Assembly: GCF_018219815.1 (NCBI RefSeq)
Contig: NZ_JADMKU010000003.1
Span: 62,001 to 126,000 of the forward strand
DNA length: 64,000 nt
Direction of reading: 5' to 3'
Source of the DNA: Thalassovita aquimarina
GTDB taxonomy: Bacteria > Pseudomonadota > Alphaproteobacteria > Rhodobacterales > Rhodobacteraceae
Numbering within the stretch: the stretch's first letter is position 1; each line of letters begins with the position of its first letter. A model generated the notes under the pieces. That model did no database searches. It saw only the letters and a list, made by a program, of their open reading frames with translations, and was not told where the DNA came from. This document shows, piece after piece, positions 1 to 6,990 of the stretch. Both the position numbers and the translations under genes were made by a program.

Positions 1-860
1 TCGTCGGCGCTGGCATGGGCCAGGCTGCGGACACGGGAAAGGGCCATTTCCCGCGCGGCGATCCAGTTGTTCAGCAGGACAGGGTGGTTGACGATGAACG
101 GCGCCAGGCCAAGCCCGGTGGAGTTGCCGACACCAAAGCGGCGACGCAGGTCGGGATCGAGCGCCACGGCGGTATCGGGCGAGCGGGACCGGGCCATATG
201 TTCAACCAGGTCGAGCGTATAGGCCCTGGTCAGGTAGACCGAAAGCATCTCGGCCATGAACGGGCCGGCGCATTCCGGGCGGCCCGCAATTGCCTCGCGG
301 TCCGCTGCGCCCAGCTTGCCCGATCCATAGACGGCGGTGGTGCGCATCAGGTATCCGACGGCCTCGATCTGTTCGGGATCGGGCTGCTGGCCGGCGGCCA
401 GCCGCGACACCACATGTTCAAACAGCCGGACCGAACGATTGGCCCGCGAAACAGAAACCTCGCTTTGGTTGACACGGCCCGCTTCCTGTTTCGGGACGTT
501 CCGCGACAGACGTTCGATATCGTCTGCCGTAGGGACACCGTCGAACAGGGTGAAGGTGGAATCCCAGGCGTGGGCGATCACGCGATCCGAACGCTGGTCG
601 GCCGGCAGGTCATGGGCGAAACAGACCAGCGAATAGGTGCGCTCCGGCCCCTTGGCGGAATAGACCGCGACGCCGACGCCTTTGTCGTCGATATCGAAGA
701 CCGGGCGTTCGAAGCTCCAGTTCTCGGTCTTCATCCGGCGCATCAGGCTGCGCATGAAGGACAGGCGGCACTGGTGGGCCGATCCGAGACGGGCCAGGCG
801 CATCACCACATCCGGTGACCGCAGCGGTACCTTGGGTGCGTCTTCGCGTTGGGCTTTCAT
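1..860 (-). CDS. Unknown conserved-looking protein, 3' end outside window
   Basis: The minus-strand frame opens at an ATG at 860 and stays open to the window edge, giving at least 286 residues. The start has a strong ribosome site, GGAGGAAAGTC, directly before the ATG. The N-terminus is basic (MKAQREDAPK) and the visible part has no signal peptide or membrane segment; it contains WSFERPVFDID and GNSTGLGLAPFIVNHP. I do not recognise the family. It lies 62 bases downstream of the BCCT gene on the same strand, so it is probably the last visible member of that operon and may be a cytoplasmic enzyme acting on the imported compound. That role is inference only. Confidence 0.8.
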   Translation of the reverse strand, partial: MKAQREDAPKVPLRSPDVVMRLARLGSAHQCRLSFMRSLMRRMKTENWSFERPVFDIDDKGVGVAVYSAKGPERTYSLVCFAHDLPADQRSDRVIAHAWDSTFTLFDGVPTADDIERLSRNVPKQEAGRVNQSEVSVSRANRSVRLFEHVVSRLAAGQQPDPEQIEAVGYLMRTTAVYGSGKLGAADREAIAGRPECAGPFMAEMLSVYLTRAYTLDLVEHMARSRSPDTAVALDPDLRRRFGVGNSTGLGLAPFIVNHPVLLNNWIAAREMALSRVRSLAHASAD

Positions 861-922
861 GACTTTCCTCCCCGGTTTCGAGATCCGGGGCACGCAGGCA
901 CGCGCCCCGGATGTGACGTTGA

Positions 923-2473
923 TCAGCCGCGTTGTTCCCGGCCTTTCAGCATGGTGATACGGGCGGCATCCCACAGTGACGGCAACAGGATCAGCGACAC
1001 CGGCACGGCGGTGACCACGATGAAGCTCTGCAGCTTGCCGACACCGCCCGAACCGACCGAAATCAGGATCAGCGCCATCAGACCCATCGCCACGCCCCAG
1101 AACACGCGCATCGCCGTCTTGGGATGCTCGTCCTGGCTCATCGTCACCGCGATAACATAGGTCATCGAATCGCCCGTGGTCGCCACGAAAATGGTGGTCA
1201 GGATCAGGAACAGCAGTGAGACGATGAATCCCATCGGCAGTTGCTGGGTGATCGCCAGCAGGGCGGCAGGCAGGTTGAAGCCTTCGAAGGCGGTCGAAAC
1301 CGAGCCGGGATTGGCCAGTTCGAAGGCGATGCCCGAACCACCGACGATGGTGAACCAGAAGTTGGTCACGATCGGCGCGACGATCGACAGCATGATGATG
1401 ATCGAACGGATCGAGCGGCCGCGCGAAACACGGGCGATGAACATCGCCATCAGCGGACCGTACCCCATGAACCAGCCCCAGAAGAACACGGTCCACCAGC
1501 CAAGCCAGCCCGGCGCGCCGAAAAGACCTGCATCGCCGCGATAAAGCGCCATATCGAAGAAGCTGCCGAGATAGGTGGCGAAACCGGCGAAGAAGCCCTT
1601 GAAGATGAAAAGCGTCGGCCCGGCGATCAGCATGAACAGCAGCAGCACTGCGGCAAGGACCACGTTGATCCGGCTGAGAATCTGGATGCCCTTGTTCACC
1701 CCGGTGATGGCCGAACCGGTGTAAAGAGCGACCAGGCCAGCGATTACCACGAGCTGGGTGCCAAATCCGTTCGGGATTCCGAACAGGGCGTTGAGGCCAT
1801 AGCTGACCTGCAGGCCGAGAAATCCGATCGGACCGACGGTGCCGGCAACCACGGCGATGATGGCCGACGCGTCGGCGATCAGGCCGATGGGGCCGTTGAT
1901 CGCCCTGTCACCGAAGACCGGGTATAGAAGCGTGCGCGGCGCCAGCGGCAGGCCCTTTTCGTAGTGGTAGTACATCAGCATCACGGTCGAAAGCGACCCG
2001 AGGATCGCCCAAGCTAGGAAACCCCAGTGCATGTAGCTTTGCGCCAGCGCGGAGTTCACGGCGGCTTGGGTGCCGGACTCGGCCCCGAAAAGCGGCGGCG
2101 AAGACAGGAAATGCGCCATCGGCTCCCCCGCGGCCCAGAACACGCCGCCCCCGGCAAGAAGCGTGCACATGATCATCGCACCCCACTGGAATACGGTGAA
2201 TTCCGGCTTGGCGAGGCCGCCCATGACCGCCTTGCTACCGGGCAGGACGCACAACACGAGCCCGATCAGGAAAGTCGCCAGCAACAGAACCTGCCAGTAG
2301 AGGCCGAAATAAGTGGCCGAGACGTTGAAGCCCCAGTCCACCACGGCCGACAAGGTATCGAGGCTGAACAGAGCAGTCAGGCAGAAAAGGGTGATGAATC
2401 CCCCGGTGATCGCGAAGAGCGGCAGAACGCGCCGCCCCTGTACGCCCGGATTTTCGATTGAAGTGTCCGCCAT
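923..2473 (-). CDS. BCCT-family transporter
   Basis: A 516-residue inner-membrane protein with about twelve hydrophobic segments, the size expected for betaine/carnitine/choline carriers. The family signature in the eighth segment is clear: WTVFFWGWFMGYGPLMAMF followed by IARVSRGRSIR. BCCT proteins import or exchange quaternary ammonium or sulfonium compounds, usually with sodium or protons. Two details differ from glycine-betaine carriers: the aromatic run usually written WAWWISW reads WGWFMGY, and the glycine-rich third segment reads AGGGVFWAAGEP. The substrate may therefore not be glycine betaine. The ATG at 2473 follows GGGAGGACAAA. It lies in a leftward operon with the M19 protein and the aldehyde dehydrogenase, which suggests uptake for catabolism rather than osmoprotection alone. 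Confidence 0.95.
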   Translation of the reverse strand: MADTSIENPGVQGRRVLPLFAITGGFITLFCLTALFSLDTLSAVVDWGFNVSATYFGLYWQVLLLATFLIGLVLCVLPGSKAVMGGLAKPEFTVFQWGAMIMCTLLAGGGVFWAAGEPMAHFLSSPPLFGAESGTQAAVNSALAQSYMHWGFLAWAILGSLSTVMLMYYHYEKGLPLAPRTLLYPVFGDRAINGPIGLIADASAIIAVVAGTVGPIGFLGLQVSYGLNALFGIPNGFGTQLVVIAGLVALYTGSAITGVNKGIQILSRINVVLAAVLLLFMLIAGPTLFIFKGFFAGFATYLGSFFDMALYRGDAGLFGAPGWLGWWTVFFWGWFMGYGPLMAMFIARVSRGRSIRSIIIMLSIVAPIVTNFWFTIVGGSGIAFELANPGSVSTAFEGFNLPAALLAITQQLPMGFIVSLLFLILTTIFVATTGDSMTYVIAVTMSQDEHPKTAMRVFWGVAMGLMALILISVGSGGVGKLQSFIVVTAVPVSLILLPSLWDAARITMLKGREQRG

Positions 2474-2529
2474 TTTGTCCTCCCTTTAACGACGGTGATG
2501 CGCCGGATTCGGCCGCATTCGATGCGCTG

Positions 2530-3522
2530 TCAGGAACTCCCCGCAGCAACGAAGTTCGATTTGTAGAAACGGTGCCAGTTCCCCCCCATGATCCCGGCGA
2601 CCTCGTCCTCGGCAAAGCCGACCGCTTTGAGCCCGGATTCGATGTTGCCGAAGTCGCGGTTGTCCTCGAACCAGCCCGGCATGGCCGGGAAGCCCGGCGC
2701 ACTGGCCGACCCTTCGCCGTAGTCGATTTCCTTAGTCCAGCGGCCGACGCGCATCCATTCGACGACACTGTCGGGCTGGTCCTGGCAAAGGTCGGTGCCG
2801 ATACCGAAATGCTCGGTCCCGAACTTTTCGGCGGTCCGTGCGATCATTTCGCAGAAGCTTTCCAGCGTGCAGTCGGATTTGTCTTTCAGGTGATGCGGAT
2901 AGACCGAAAATCCCATCATGCCGCCGTTTTCCGTCACCGCGCGGATCACATCATCCTTCTTGTTGCGCAGCGCCGGGGCCCAATCGTAGGGATTGGCGTG
3001 GGTGATCGCGATTGGCCGTTCGGAAATCTCGGCTGCCTCTATGGTCGAACGGTCCGCCGAATGCGACATGTCGACGACCAGGCCGACGCGGTTCATTTCC
3101 TTGATGACCTGCCGGCCCATCCGGGTGATGCCGTTGTCTTCGGCCTCGTAGCATCCCGTCGCCAGAAGCGACTGGTTGTTGTATGTCAGCTGCATAAAGC
3201 GCGCGCCCAGCGTGTGGACGATTTCGACCAGGCCGATGTCGTCCTCAATCGGGCTGGGATTCTGGAAGCCGAAGAAAATGGCGGTCCGGCCCGTTTCCCG
3301 CGCCGTGTCCACGTCTTCCGCCCACTGGCCCTTCATGATCAGGTCCGGAAAACGTTCGAACCAGCGATTCCATTTCTCGAAGTTCAGGACCGTTTCGCGG
3401 AAGGATTCGTGATAGGCGATGGTGACATGAACGGCGTCGACGCCACCTTCCCGCATCTGGCGAAAGATCTTTTCCGACCAATTGGCGTATTGCAGGTTGT
3501 CTATTCTAGGTCCGGGTCGCAT
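2530..3522 (-). CDS. M19 (renal dipeptidase)-like protein with altered metal site
   Basis: A 330-residue cytoplasmic protein of the M19 amidohydrolase fold. Recognisable landmarks are VVDMSHS (His154), IAITHANP (His175) and FGIGTD (Asp244), matching the conserved histidines and late aspartate of the family. The N-terminal HxD metal pair is missing: the place where DGHND is expected reads IDNLQYAN. The bridging glutamate is also not seen; that region reads FFGFQN. A classical binuclear dipeptidase is therefore doubtful. Its ATG overlaps the stop of the aldehyde dehydrogenase (ATGA), implying translational coupling. From memory, M19-like proteins of this kind also occur beside dimethylglycine catabolic genes in Pseudomonas. 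The substrate is unknown. Confidence 0.85.
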   Translation of the reverse strand: MRPGPRIDNLQYANWSEKIFRQMREGGVDAVHVTIAYHESFRETVLNFEKWNRWFERFPDLIMKGQWAEDVDTARETGRTAIFFGFQNPSPIEDDIGLVEIVHTLGARFMQLTYNNQSLLATGCYEAEDNGITRMGRQVIKEMNRVGLVVDMSHSADRSTIEAAEISERPIAITHANPYDWAPALRNKKDDVIRAVTENGGMMGFSVYPHHLKDKSDCTLESFCEMIARTAEKFGTEHFGIGTDLCQDQPDSVVEWMRVGRWTKEIDYGEGSASAPGFPAMPGWFEDNRDFGNIESGLKAVGFAEDEVAGIMGGNWHRFYKSNFVAAGSS

Positions 3523-4973
3523 CAGACCGGCTCCCCGGCGCTGATATAGGCCGTCTTGACCGTGGTATAGAACTCGGCTGCGGCCTTGCCCTGCTCGCGC
3601 GGACCGTAGGAACTGTCGCCCCGGCCGCCGAAGGGCACGTGATAATCGGTCCCCGCGGTGGGCAGGTTGACGGTCACGACGCCGGTCTTCGCATTGCGCC
3701 GGAAATGGGTGGCACGCGCGAGGCTTTGCGTGACAATCCCCGAGGTCAGGCCGAAATTGGTGTCGTTGACGGTGGCCAGCGCTTCGTCATAGCTGCCGAC
3801 CTTGATCACCGAGGTCAGCGGCGCGAACATTTCTTCGCGGTTGATGCGCATGCCGTTGGTGGTGTTCACGAACACGCCGGGCGACATGTAATAGCCCTCG
3901 GTCTCCATGTTCAGCCGGGCGCCTCCGCAGGCCAGTTCCGCGCCCTCGGACTTGCCGAGCTCGACATAGGCAAGGTTCTCATCCAGCTGCTGTTCGCTGA
4001 CAACCGGGCCCATCTGGGTGCCCTCGGACAGCGCATGCCCCACCTTCATCGCCTTCGCCCCGGCGACCAGCTTTTCGACGAAGGCGTCGTGGATCGCCTC
4101 GTGCACCACCAGCCGCGAAGAAGCGGTGCATCTCTGTCCGGTGCCGCCGAAGGCGCCGCCCAGTGCCAGCGAAACCGCCAGATCCAGATCAGCGTCATCC
4201 ATGACGGCCAGGGCGTTCTTGCTGCCCATCTCCGCCTGGATCTTGGTGAAGTTCTGCACCGCTGCGCTGGCAATGCCGCGGCCTACGGGCACCGAACCGG
4301 TGAACGAAATCGCGTTGATTTTCGGGCTTTCCACGAGGCGCTGCCCCACGTCGCGCCCGGCGCCCATCACCAGGTTGAACAGGCCCGCGGGAATGTCCTG
4401 ACGGCTGATGATCTCGGTCAGGGCCACCGCCGAGGCCGGCGTCGCGTTGGCAGGCTTCCAGACCACCGCGTTGCCGTAGGCGAGCGCGGGGGCGATTTTC
4501 CAGCTTGCGGTGGCGGTGGGGAAATTCCACGGGCTGATGACGGCAACGACACCGACCGGTTCACGGCGGATGTCGACCTCGATATTCGGGCGTACGCTGT
4601 CGGCGTTTTCCCCGATCTGGCGCAGGCATTCGGCAGCGTAAAAGGTGAAGAACTGACCGGCGCGGTACACTTCACCCTTGCCCTCGGCCAGCGGCTTGCC
4701 CTCTTCGCGCGACAGCAATGTGCCAAGCTCTTCGGAACGGGCCATCAGCTCGTTGCCGATATTCATCAGGACGGCCTGCTTGCGCTCCATTCCATAGGCC
4801 GCCCATTCGGACTGCGCACGCGCCGCCGCCGCCAGAGCGTCATCCAGTTGCGACGACGATGCCTGGGCATAGATACCGACCAGATCGGACAAATCCGAAG
4901 GGTTGCGGTTTTCGATCTCGGACGACCCGGCCACCCATTCTCCTGCAATGTAGTTAAGCTGAGTGGTGGTCAT
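3522..4973 (-). CDS. Aldehyde dehydrogenase, possibly semialdehyde-specific
   Basis: A 483-residue NAD(P)-dependent aldehyde dehydrogenase of usual family length. Seen are the cofactor motif SPWNFP (about 148-152), FTGSVPVGRG (224-233), the general-base Glu248 in QAEMGSKN and the catalytic Cys282 in GTGQRCTASS. The TGQRCTASSRLVV block resembles alpha-ketoglutarate-semialdehyde dehydrogenases, so a dicarboxylic semialdehyde is a reasonable guess. I start it at the ATG at 4973 (MTTTQLNYIAGEW), which has AAGGAG eight bases upstream; an in-frame ATG at 5039 adds 22 residues that do not look conserved. It is the first gene of the leftward operon and lies just downstream of a LysR-type operator dyad. 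Confidence 0.95.
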   Translation of the reverse strand: MTTTQLNYIAGEWVAGSSEIENRNPSDLSDLVGIYAQASSSQLDDALAAAARAQSEWAAYGMERKQAVLMNIGNELMARSEELGTLLSREEGKPLAEGKGEVYRAGQFFTFYAAECLRQIGENADSVRPNIEVDIRREPVGVVAVISPWNFPTATASWKIAPALAYGNAVVWKPANATPASAVALTEIISRQDIPAGLFNLVMGAGRDVGQRLVESPKINAISFTGSVPVGRGIASAAVQNFTKIQAEMGSKNALAVMDDADLDLAVSLALGGAFGGTGQRCTASSRLVVHEAIHDAFVEKLVAGAKAMKVGHALSEGTQMGPVVSEQQLDENLAYVELGKSEGAELACGGARLNMETEGYYMSPGVFVNTTNGMRINREEMFAPLTSVIKVGSYDEALATVNDTNFGLTSGIVTQSLARATHFRRNAKTGVVTVNLPTAGTDYHVPFGGRGDSSYGPREQGKAAAEFYTTVKTAYISAGEPV

Positions 4974-5080
4974 GCCGAATCTCCTTGGTTCGTGATCTCT
5001 TTGCGCTTGCCCGATTGACGGGATGCGCCCAAAAGCCACGAGGAAGCCGATTCAGGCAATCTCAAAGAAATTGATTTGAA

Positions 5081-5095
5081 TTCAGTAGAACTGAA
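5081..5095. promoter_or_regulatory. LysR operator-like dyad, copy 1
   Basis: TTCAG-TAGAA-CTGAA is a perfect 5+5 dyad with a 5-base spacer and contains T-N11-A, the core expected for LysR-type regulators. It lies between the end of the LysR gene and the start of the aldehyde dehydrogenase operon, about 110 bases before its ATG. The same dyad recurs next to the LysR start. Flanking bases extend the symmetry to TTGAATTCAG/CTGAATTAA, so it could also act as a weak hairpin at the end of the LysR transcript. Confidence 0.6.
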
Positions 5096-5977
5096 TTAAG
5101 GAGCGACACCTTCGACCCTGGTCGTGCGGATCATGTTGGCCAGGGCCCGTGCCGCAGGGGTAAGCAGCCTCTTCGGCTGGATCACGATCCAGACCGTGCG
5201 GCGCGCCTCGACATCCGCGAGGGGCAGAAAGGCAAGGTCGGAAAATTCTGGCATTACGGTCAGGCGCGGCAAGACGGTCACCCCGACCCCCGCCTTCACC
5301 AGGCCCAGCAGCGACGCCGTATTGCGCACCGTCAACACCGATCTGTCCAGCAATGGCAGGAAACCGGGATCCCTGATCTGGGCACACAGGCCGTTGGCGA
5401 TGAAGCGTTCGCCGGCGAGGTCTTCCCAAGTCCTGTTGTCCCATCCCTCGACCAAGGGACAGTCGGCGCGGCAAACCACGCCGAAGTGATCCGAAAACAA
5501 CTCGTAACGTTCGAAACCCGGCATCGGGCCGATACTGGCCAAACCGATATCGGCGCGTTCGGCCATCAGGTCGGATTGCACGCCTTCACTGTCCATGTCG
5601 CGGATATCGATCCGGACATCGGGGTGTTCGTCCAGAAAACGGGTCAGGAGCCGGGGCAGCACCATTTGCGCCACCGATGGCGTTACAGCTAAACGCACAT
5701 GCCCCTGTTGCCCGCGCGACAGGTCTTCGATGGTCGAGATCGTACGGTCGAAATGATCCAGTTCGTTGCGCACCTCGGCATAGATCATCCGGCCAAGGGG
5801 AGTCAGGTTGGATTTGCGCGCGGCTTCGAAAAGCGGCGCGCCGATGTGATCCTCGAACTGCTTCAGCATCATCGACACGGCCGAAGCCGTCCGCCCCAGA
5901 TGCGCGGCCGCTTCCGCCAAGCTGCCGTGATCCGCCACCGCCCGGAAGCAACGCATCATTTCGACCTTGATCGCCAA
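5096..5977 (-). CDS. LysR-type transcriptional regulator
   Basis: About 293 residues from a proposed TTG start at 5977; the open frame runs upstream to 6100 but those residues look non-coding. The N-terminal winged helix-turn-helix reads MRCFRAVADHGSLAEAAAHL followed by RTASAVSMMLKQFE, the classic LysR pattern. The rest is the periplasmic-binding-protein-like effector domain. The TTG is preceded by AGGAATACTGAAG. Alternatives are the CTG two codons earlier, or ATG at 5959. It is transcribed toward the catabolic operon and divergently from ridA, so it is the likely local regulator. Operator-like dyads lie immediately upstream of its start and between it and the operon. Confidence 0.93.
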   Translation of the reverse strand: MAIKVEMMRCFRAVADHGSLAEAAAHLGRTASAVSMMLKQFEDHIGAPLFEAARKSNLTPLGRMIYAEVRNELDHFDRTISTIEDLSRGQQGHVRLAVTPSVAQMVLPRLLTRFLDEHPDVRIDIRDMDSEGVQSDLMAERADIGLASIGPMPGFERYELFSDHFGVVCRADCPLVEGWDNRTWEDLAGERFIANGLCAQIRDPGFLPLLDRSVLTVRNTASLLGLVKAGVGVTVLPRLTVMPEFSDLAFLPLADVEARRTVWIVIQPKRLLTPAARALANMIRTTRVEGVAP

Positions 5978-5978
5978 C

Positions 5979-5993
5979 TTCAGTATTCCTGAA
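5979..5993. promoter_or_regulatory. LysR operator-like dyad, copy 2
   Basis: TTCAG-TATTC-CTGAA has the same arms and spacer length as the copy at 5081. It lies directly upstream of the proposed LysR start and overlaps its ribosome binding site, an arrangement that fits autoregulation. Confidence 0.6.
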
Positions 5994-6008
5994 AGTATTT
6001 CAACAAAA

Positions 6009-6023
6009 TTCAGCCTACCTGCA
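6009..6023. promoter_or_regulatory. LysR operator-like dyad, imperfect copy 3
   Basis: TTCAG-CCTAC-CTGCA matches the other two dyads except for one base in the right arm. It starts exactly 30 bases from copy 2, close to three helical turns, so two bound dimers would lie on the same face of the DNA. It sits in the LysR/ridA divergent promoter region. Confidence 0.45.
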
Positions 6024-6093
6024 GTGCAGTATTTCGTCCATACGCGCGCTTGGACGTTTCCCGCAACATAGCAACAAACCGAGGATTCAAACC

Positions 6094-6447
6094 ATGCCAA
6101 GCGAATTGATCAAGATCGGCGGATCGGCCCGTTTTTCGGCCATCGCCATTCACAACGATACCGTCCATCTGGCCGGTCAGGTGTCGCAGCTGAAAGACGC
6201 GGACATCCGCGAACAAAGCCGCGACGTGTTCGCCAAGGTCGACGCATTGCTGGAACAGGCGGGAACCACCCGTGACAAAATGATTTCCGTACAGATCTGG
6301 CTCGCCGACATGGACGACTATGCCGGCATGAACGCCGAATGGGATGACTGGGTATCCGGCATAACCCCACCCACCCGTGTCTGCGTCGAGGCGCGCATGG
6401 CCCAGCCGCATTACCTGATCGAAGTGCTGGTTCTCGCAGCAAAATAA
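6094..6447 (+). CDS. RidA/YjgF-family protein
   Basis: A 117-residue protein spanning the whole RidA fold. RidA proteins hydrolyse reactive enamine and imine intermediates formed from amino acids, releasing ammonia. The key arginine is present (Arg95 in PTRVCVEARMA), along with the late glutamate (Glu110), so it belongs with active members. The ATG is preceded by GAGG. It is transcribed divergently from the LysR gene across the region that carries dyads 2 and 3, so it may be co-regulated with the catabolic operon. If so, it would protect the cell from an imine made when the imported compound is oxidised or demethylated; that link is inference. Confidence 0.93.
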   Translation: MPSELIKIGGSARFSAIAIHNDTVHLAGQVSQLKDADIREQSRDVFAKVDALLEQAGTTRDKMISVQIWLADMDDYAGMNAEWDDWVSGITPPTRVCVEARMAQPHYLIEVLVLAAK

Positions 6448-6870
6448 GATCACGGTTTCGGGGTGGCAGGCCACTGAACACCCGGCTCTTGGTCCTCGTC
6501 CTCTCGTTTTTTCAGAGCGAACGGTTCCGAGCCACCCCGAATCCTGGCAGCTCAGGCGCAATTACCTCGATTTCATCAAGCGTCCGGCGCAAACTGAAGC
6601 AAACGACCCAAAGCGGACGTTTCCCCCTGAGACAACGCGGGACCGGTTCAAGCACCAGGCTCAAGACCCATTTATTGATTGCATGTCGCTTGGTCGCATT
6701 TCACCTGCCCCAAAAACAGAGGGCATGATGAATAGTCTTTTCTGATTGGTGAGCGTAGCATGCGGCCAATACTTGAGACTCAGCCGACATCAGAAAGGTG
6801 GACCAGAGGGTAAACTGGCACCACTAATACTACCCCAAGAAATTGAAATAGAAAAAAAATTTGGAACAAG
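6448..6870. other. Gene-poor interval between ridA and tRNA-Thr
   Basis: No convincing gene is present: the only sizeable frame (6489-6728) has no family pattern and no good ribosome site. The stretch contains an 11-base perfect inverted repeat (6457-6467 with 6531-6541), a segment CAAACGACCCAAAGCGGACG near 6600 that resembles dispersed intergenic sequence, and an AT-rich end at 6841-6870. It could be the remains of decayed genes or of a mobile element beside the tRNA. Confidence 0.5.
6457..6541. repeat. 11-bp perfect inverted repeat
   Basis: TTCGGGGTGGC at 6457-6467 and its exact complement GCCACCCCGAA at 6531-6541 are separated by 63 bases. Nothing between them is recognisable as a gene. 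The pair could be a long-loop RNA structure after ridA or the ends of a very small degenerate element. Confidence 0.5.
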
Positions 6871-6946
6871 TGGTGCCGCTGAAGGGACTCGAACCCCCGA
6901 CCCCATCATTACGAATGACGTGCTCTACCAGCTGAGCTACAGCGGC
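6871..6946 (-). tRNA. tRNA-Thr (anticodon CGT)
   Basis: The minus strand folds as a 76-base tRNA with encoded CCA. The acceptor starts GCCGCTG and pairs with CAGCGGC. The D arm is GCTCAGCTGGTAGAGC. The anticodon stem CGTCA/TGATG encloses the loop TTCGTAA, giving anticodon CGT for ACG codons. The T arm contains GGTTCGAGTCC. It lies 44 bases downstream of hemY on the same strand. On the same strand just past the CCA is a run of eight T (6851-6858) that could end transcription. Confidence 0.97.
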
Positions 6947-6990
6947 CTGGTAGGCGGGGCTATAGCACCCCGACCGATCTTGGAAAAGAC

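Noticed and set aside
6489-6728. 79-codon frame between ridA and tRNA-Thr
   Set aside because: No ribosome site and no recognisable sequence; its Ser/Arg/Gln-rich composition looks like non-coding DNA.
6871-6946. tRNA-Thr as a used phage attachment site
   Set aside because: No direct repeat of the tRNA 3' end and no integrase were found in the window.
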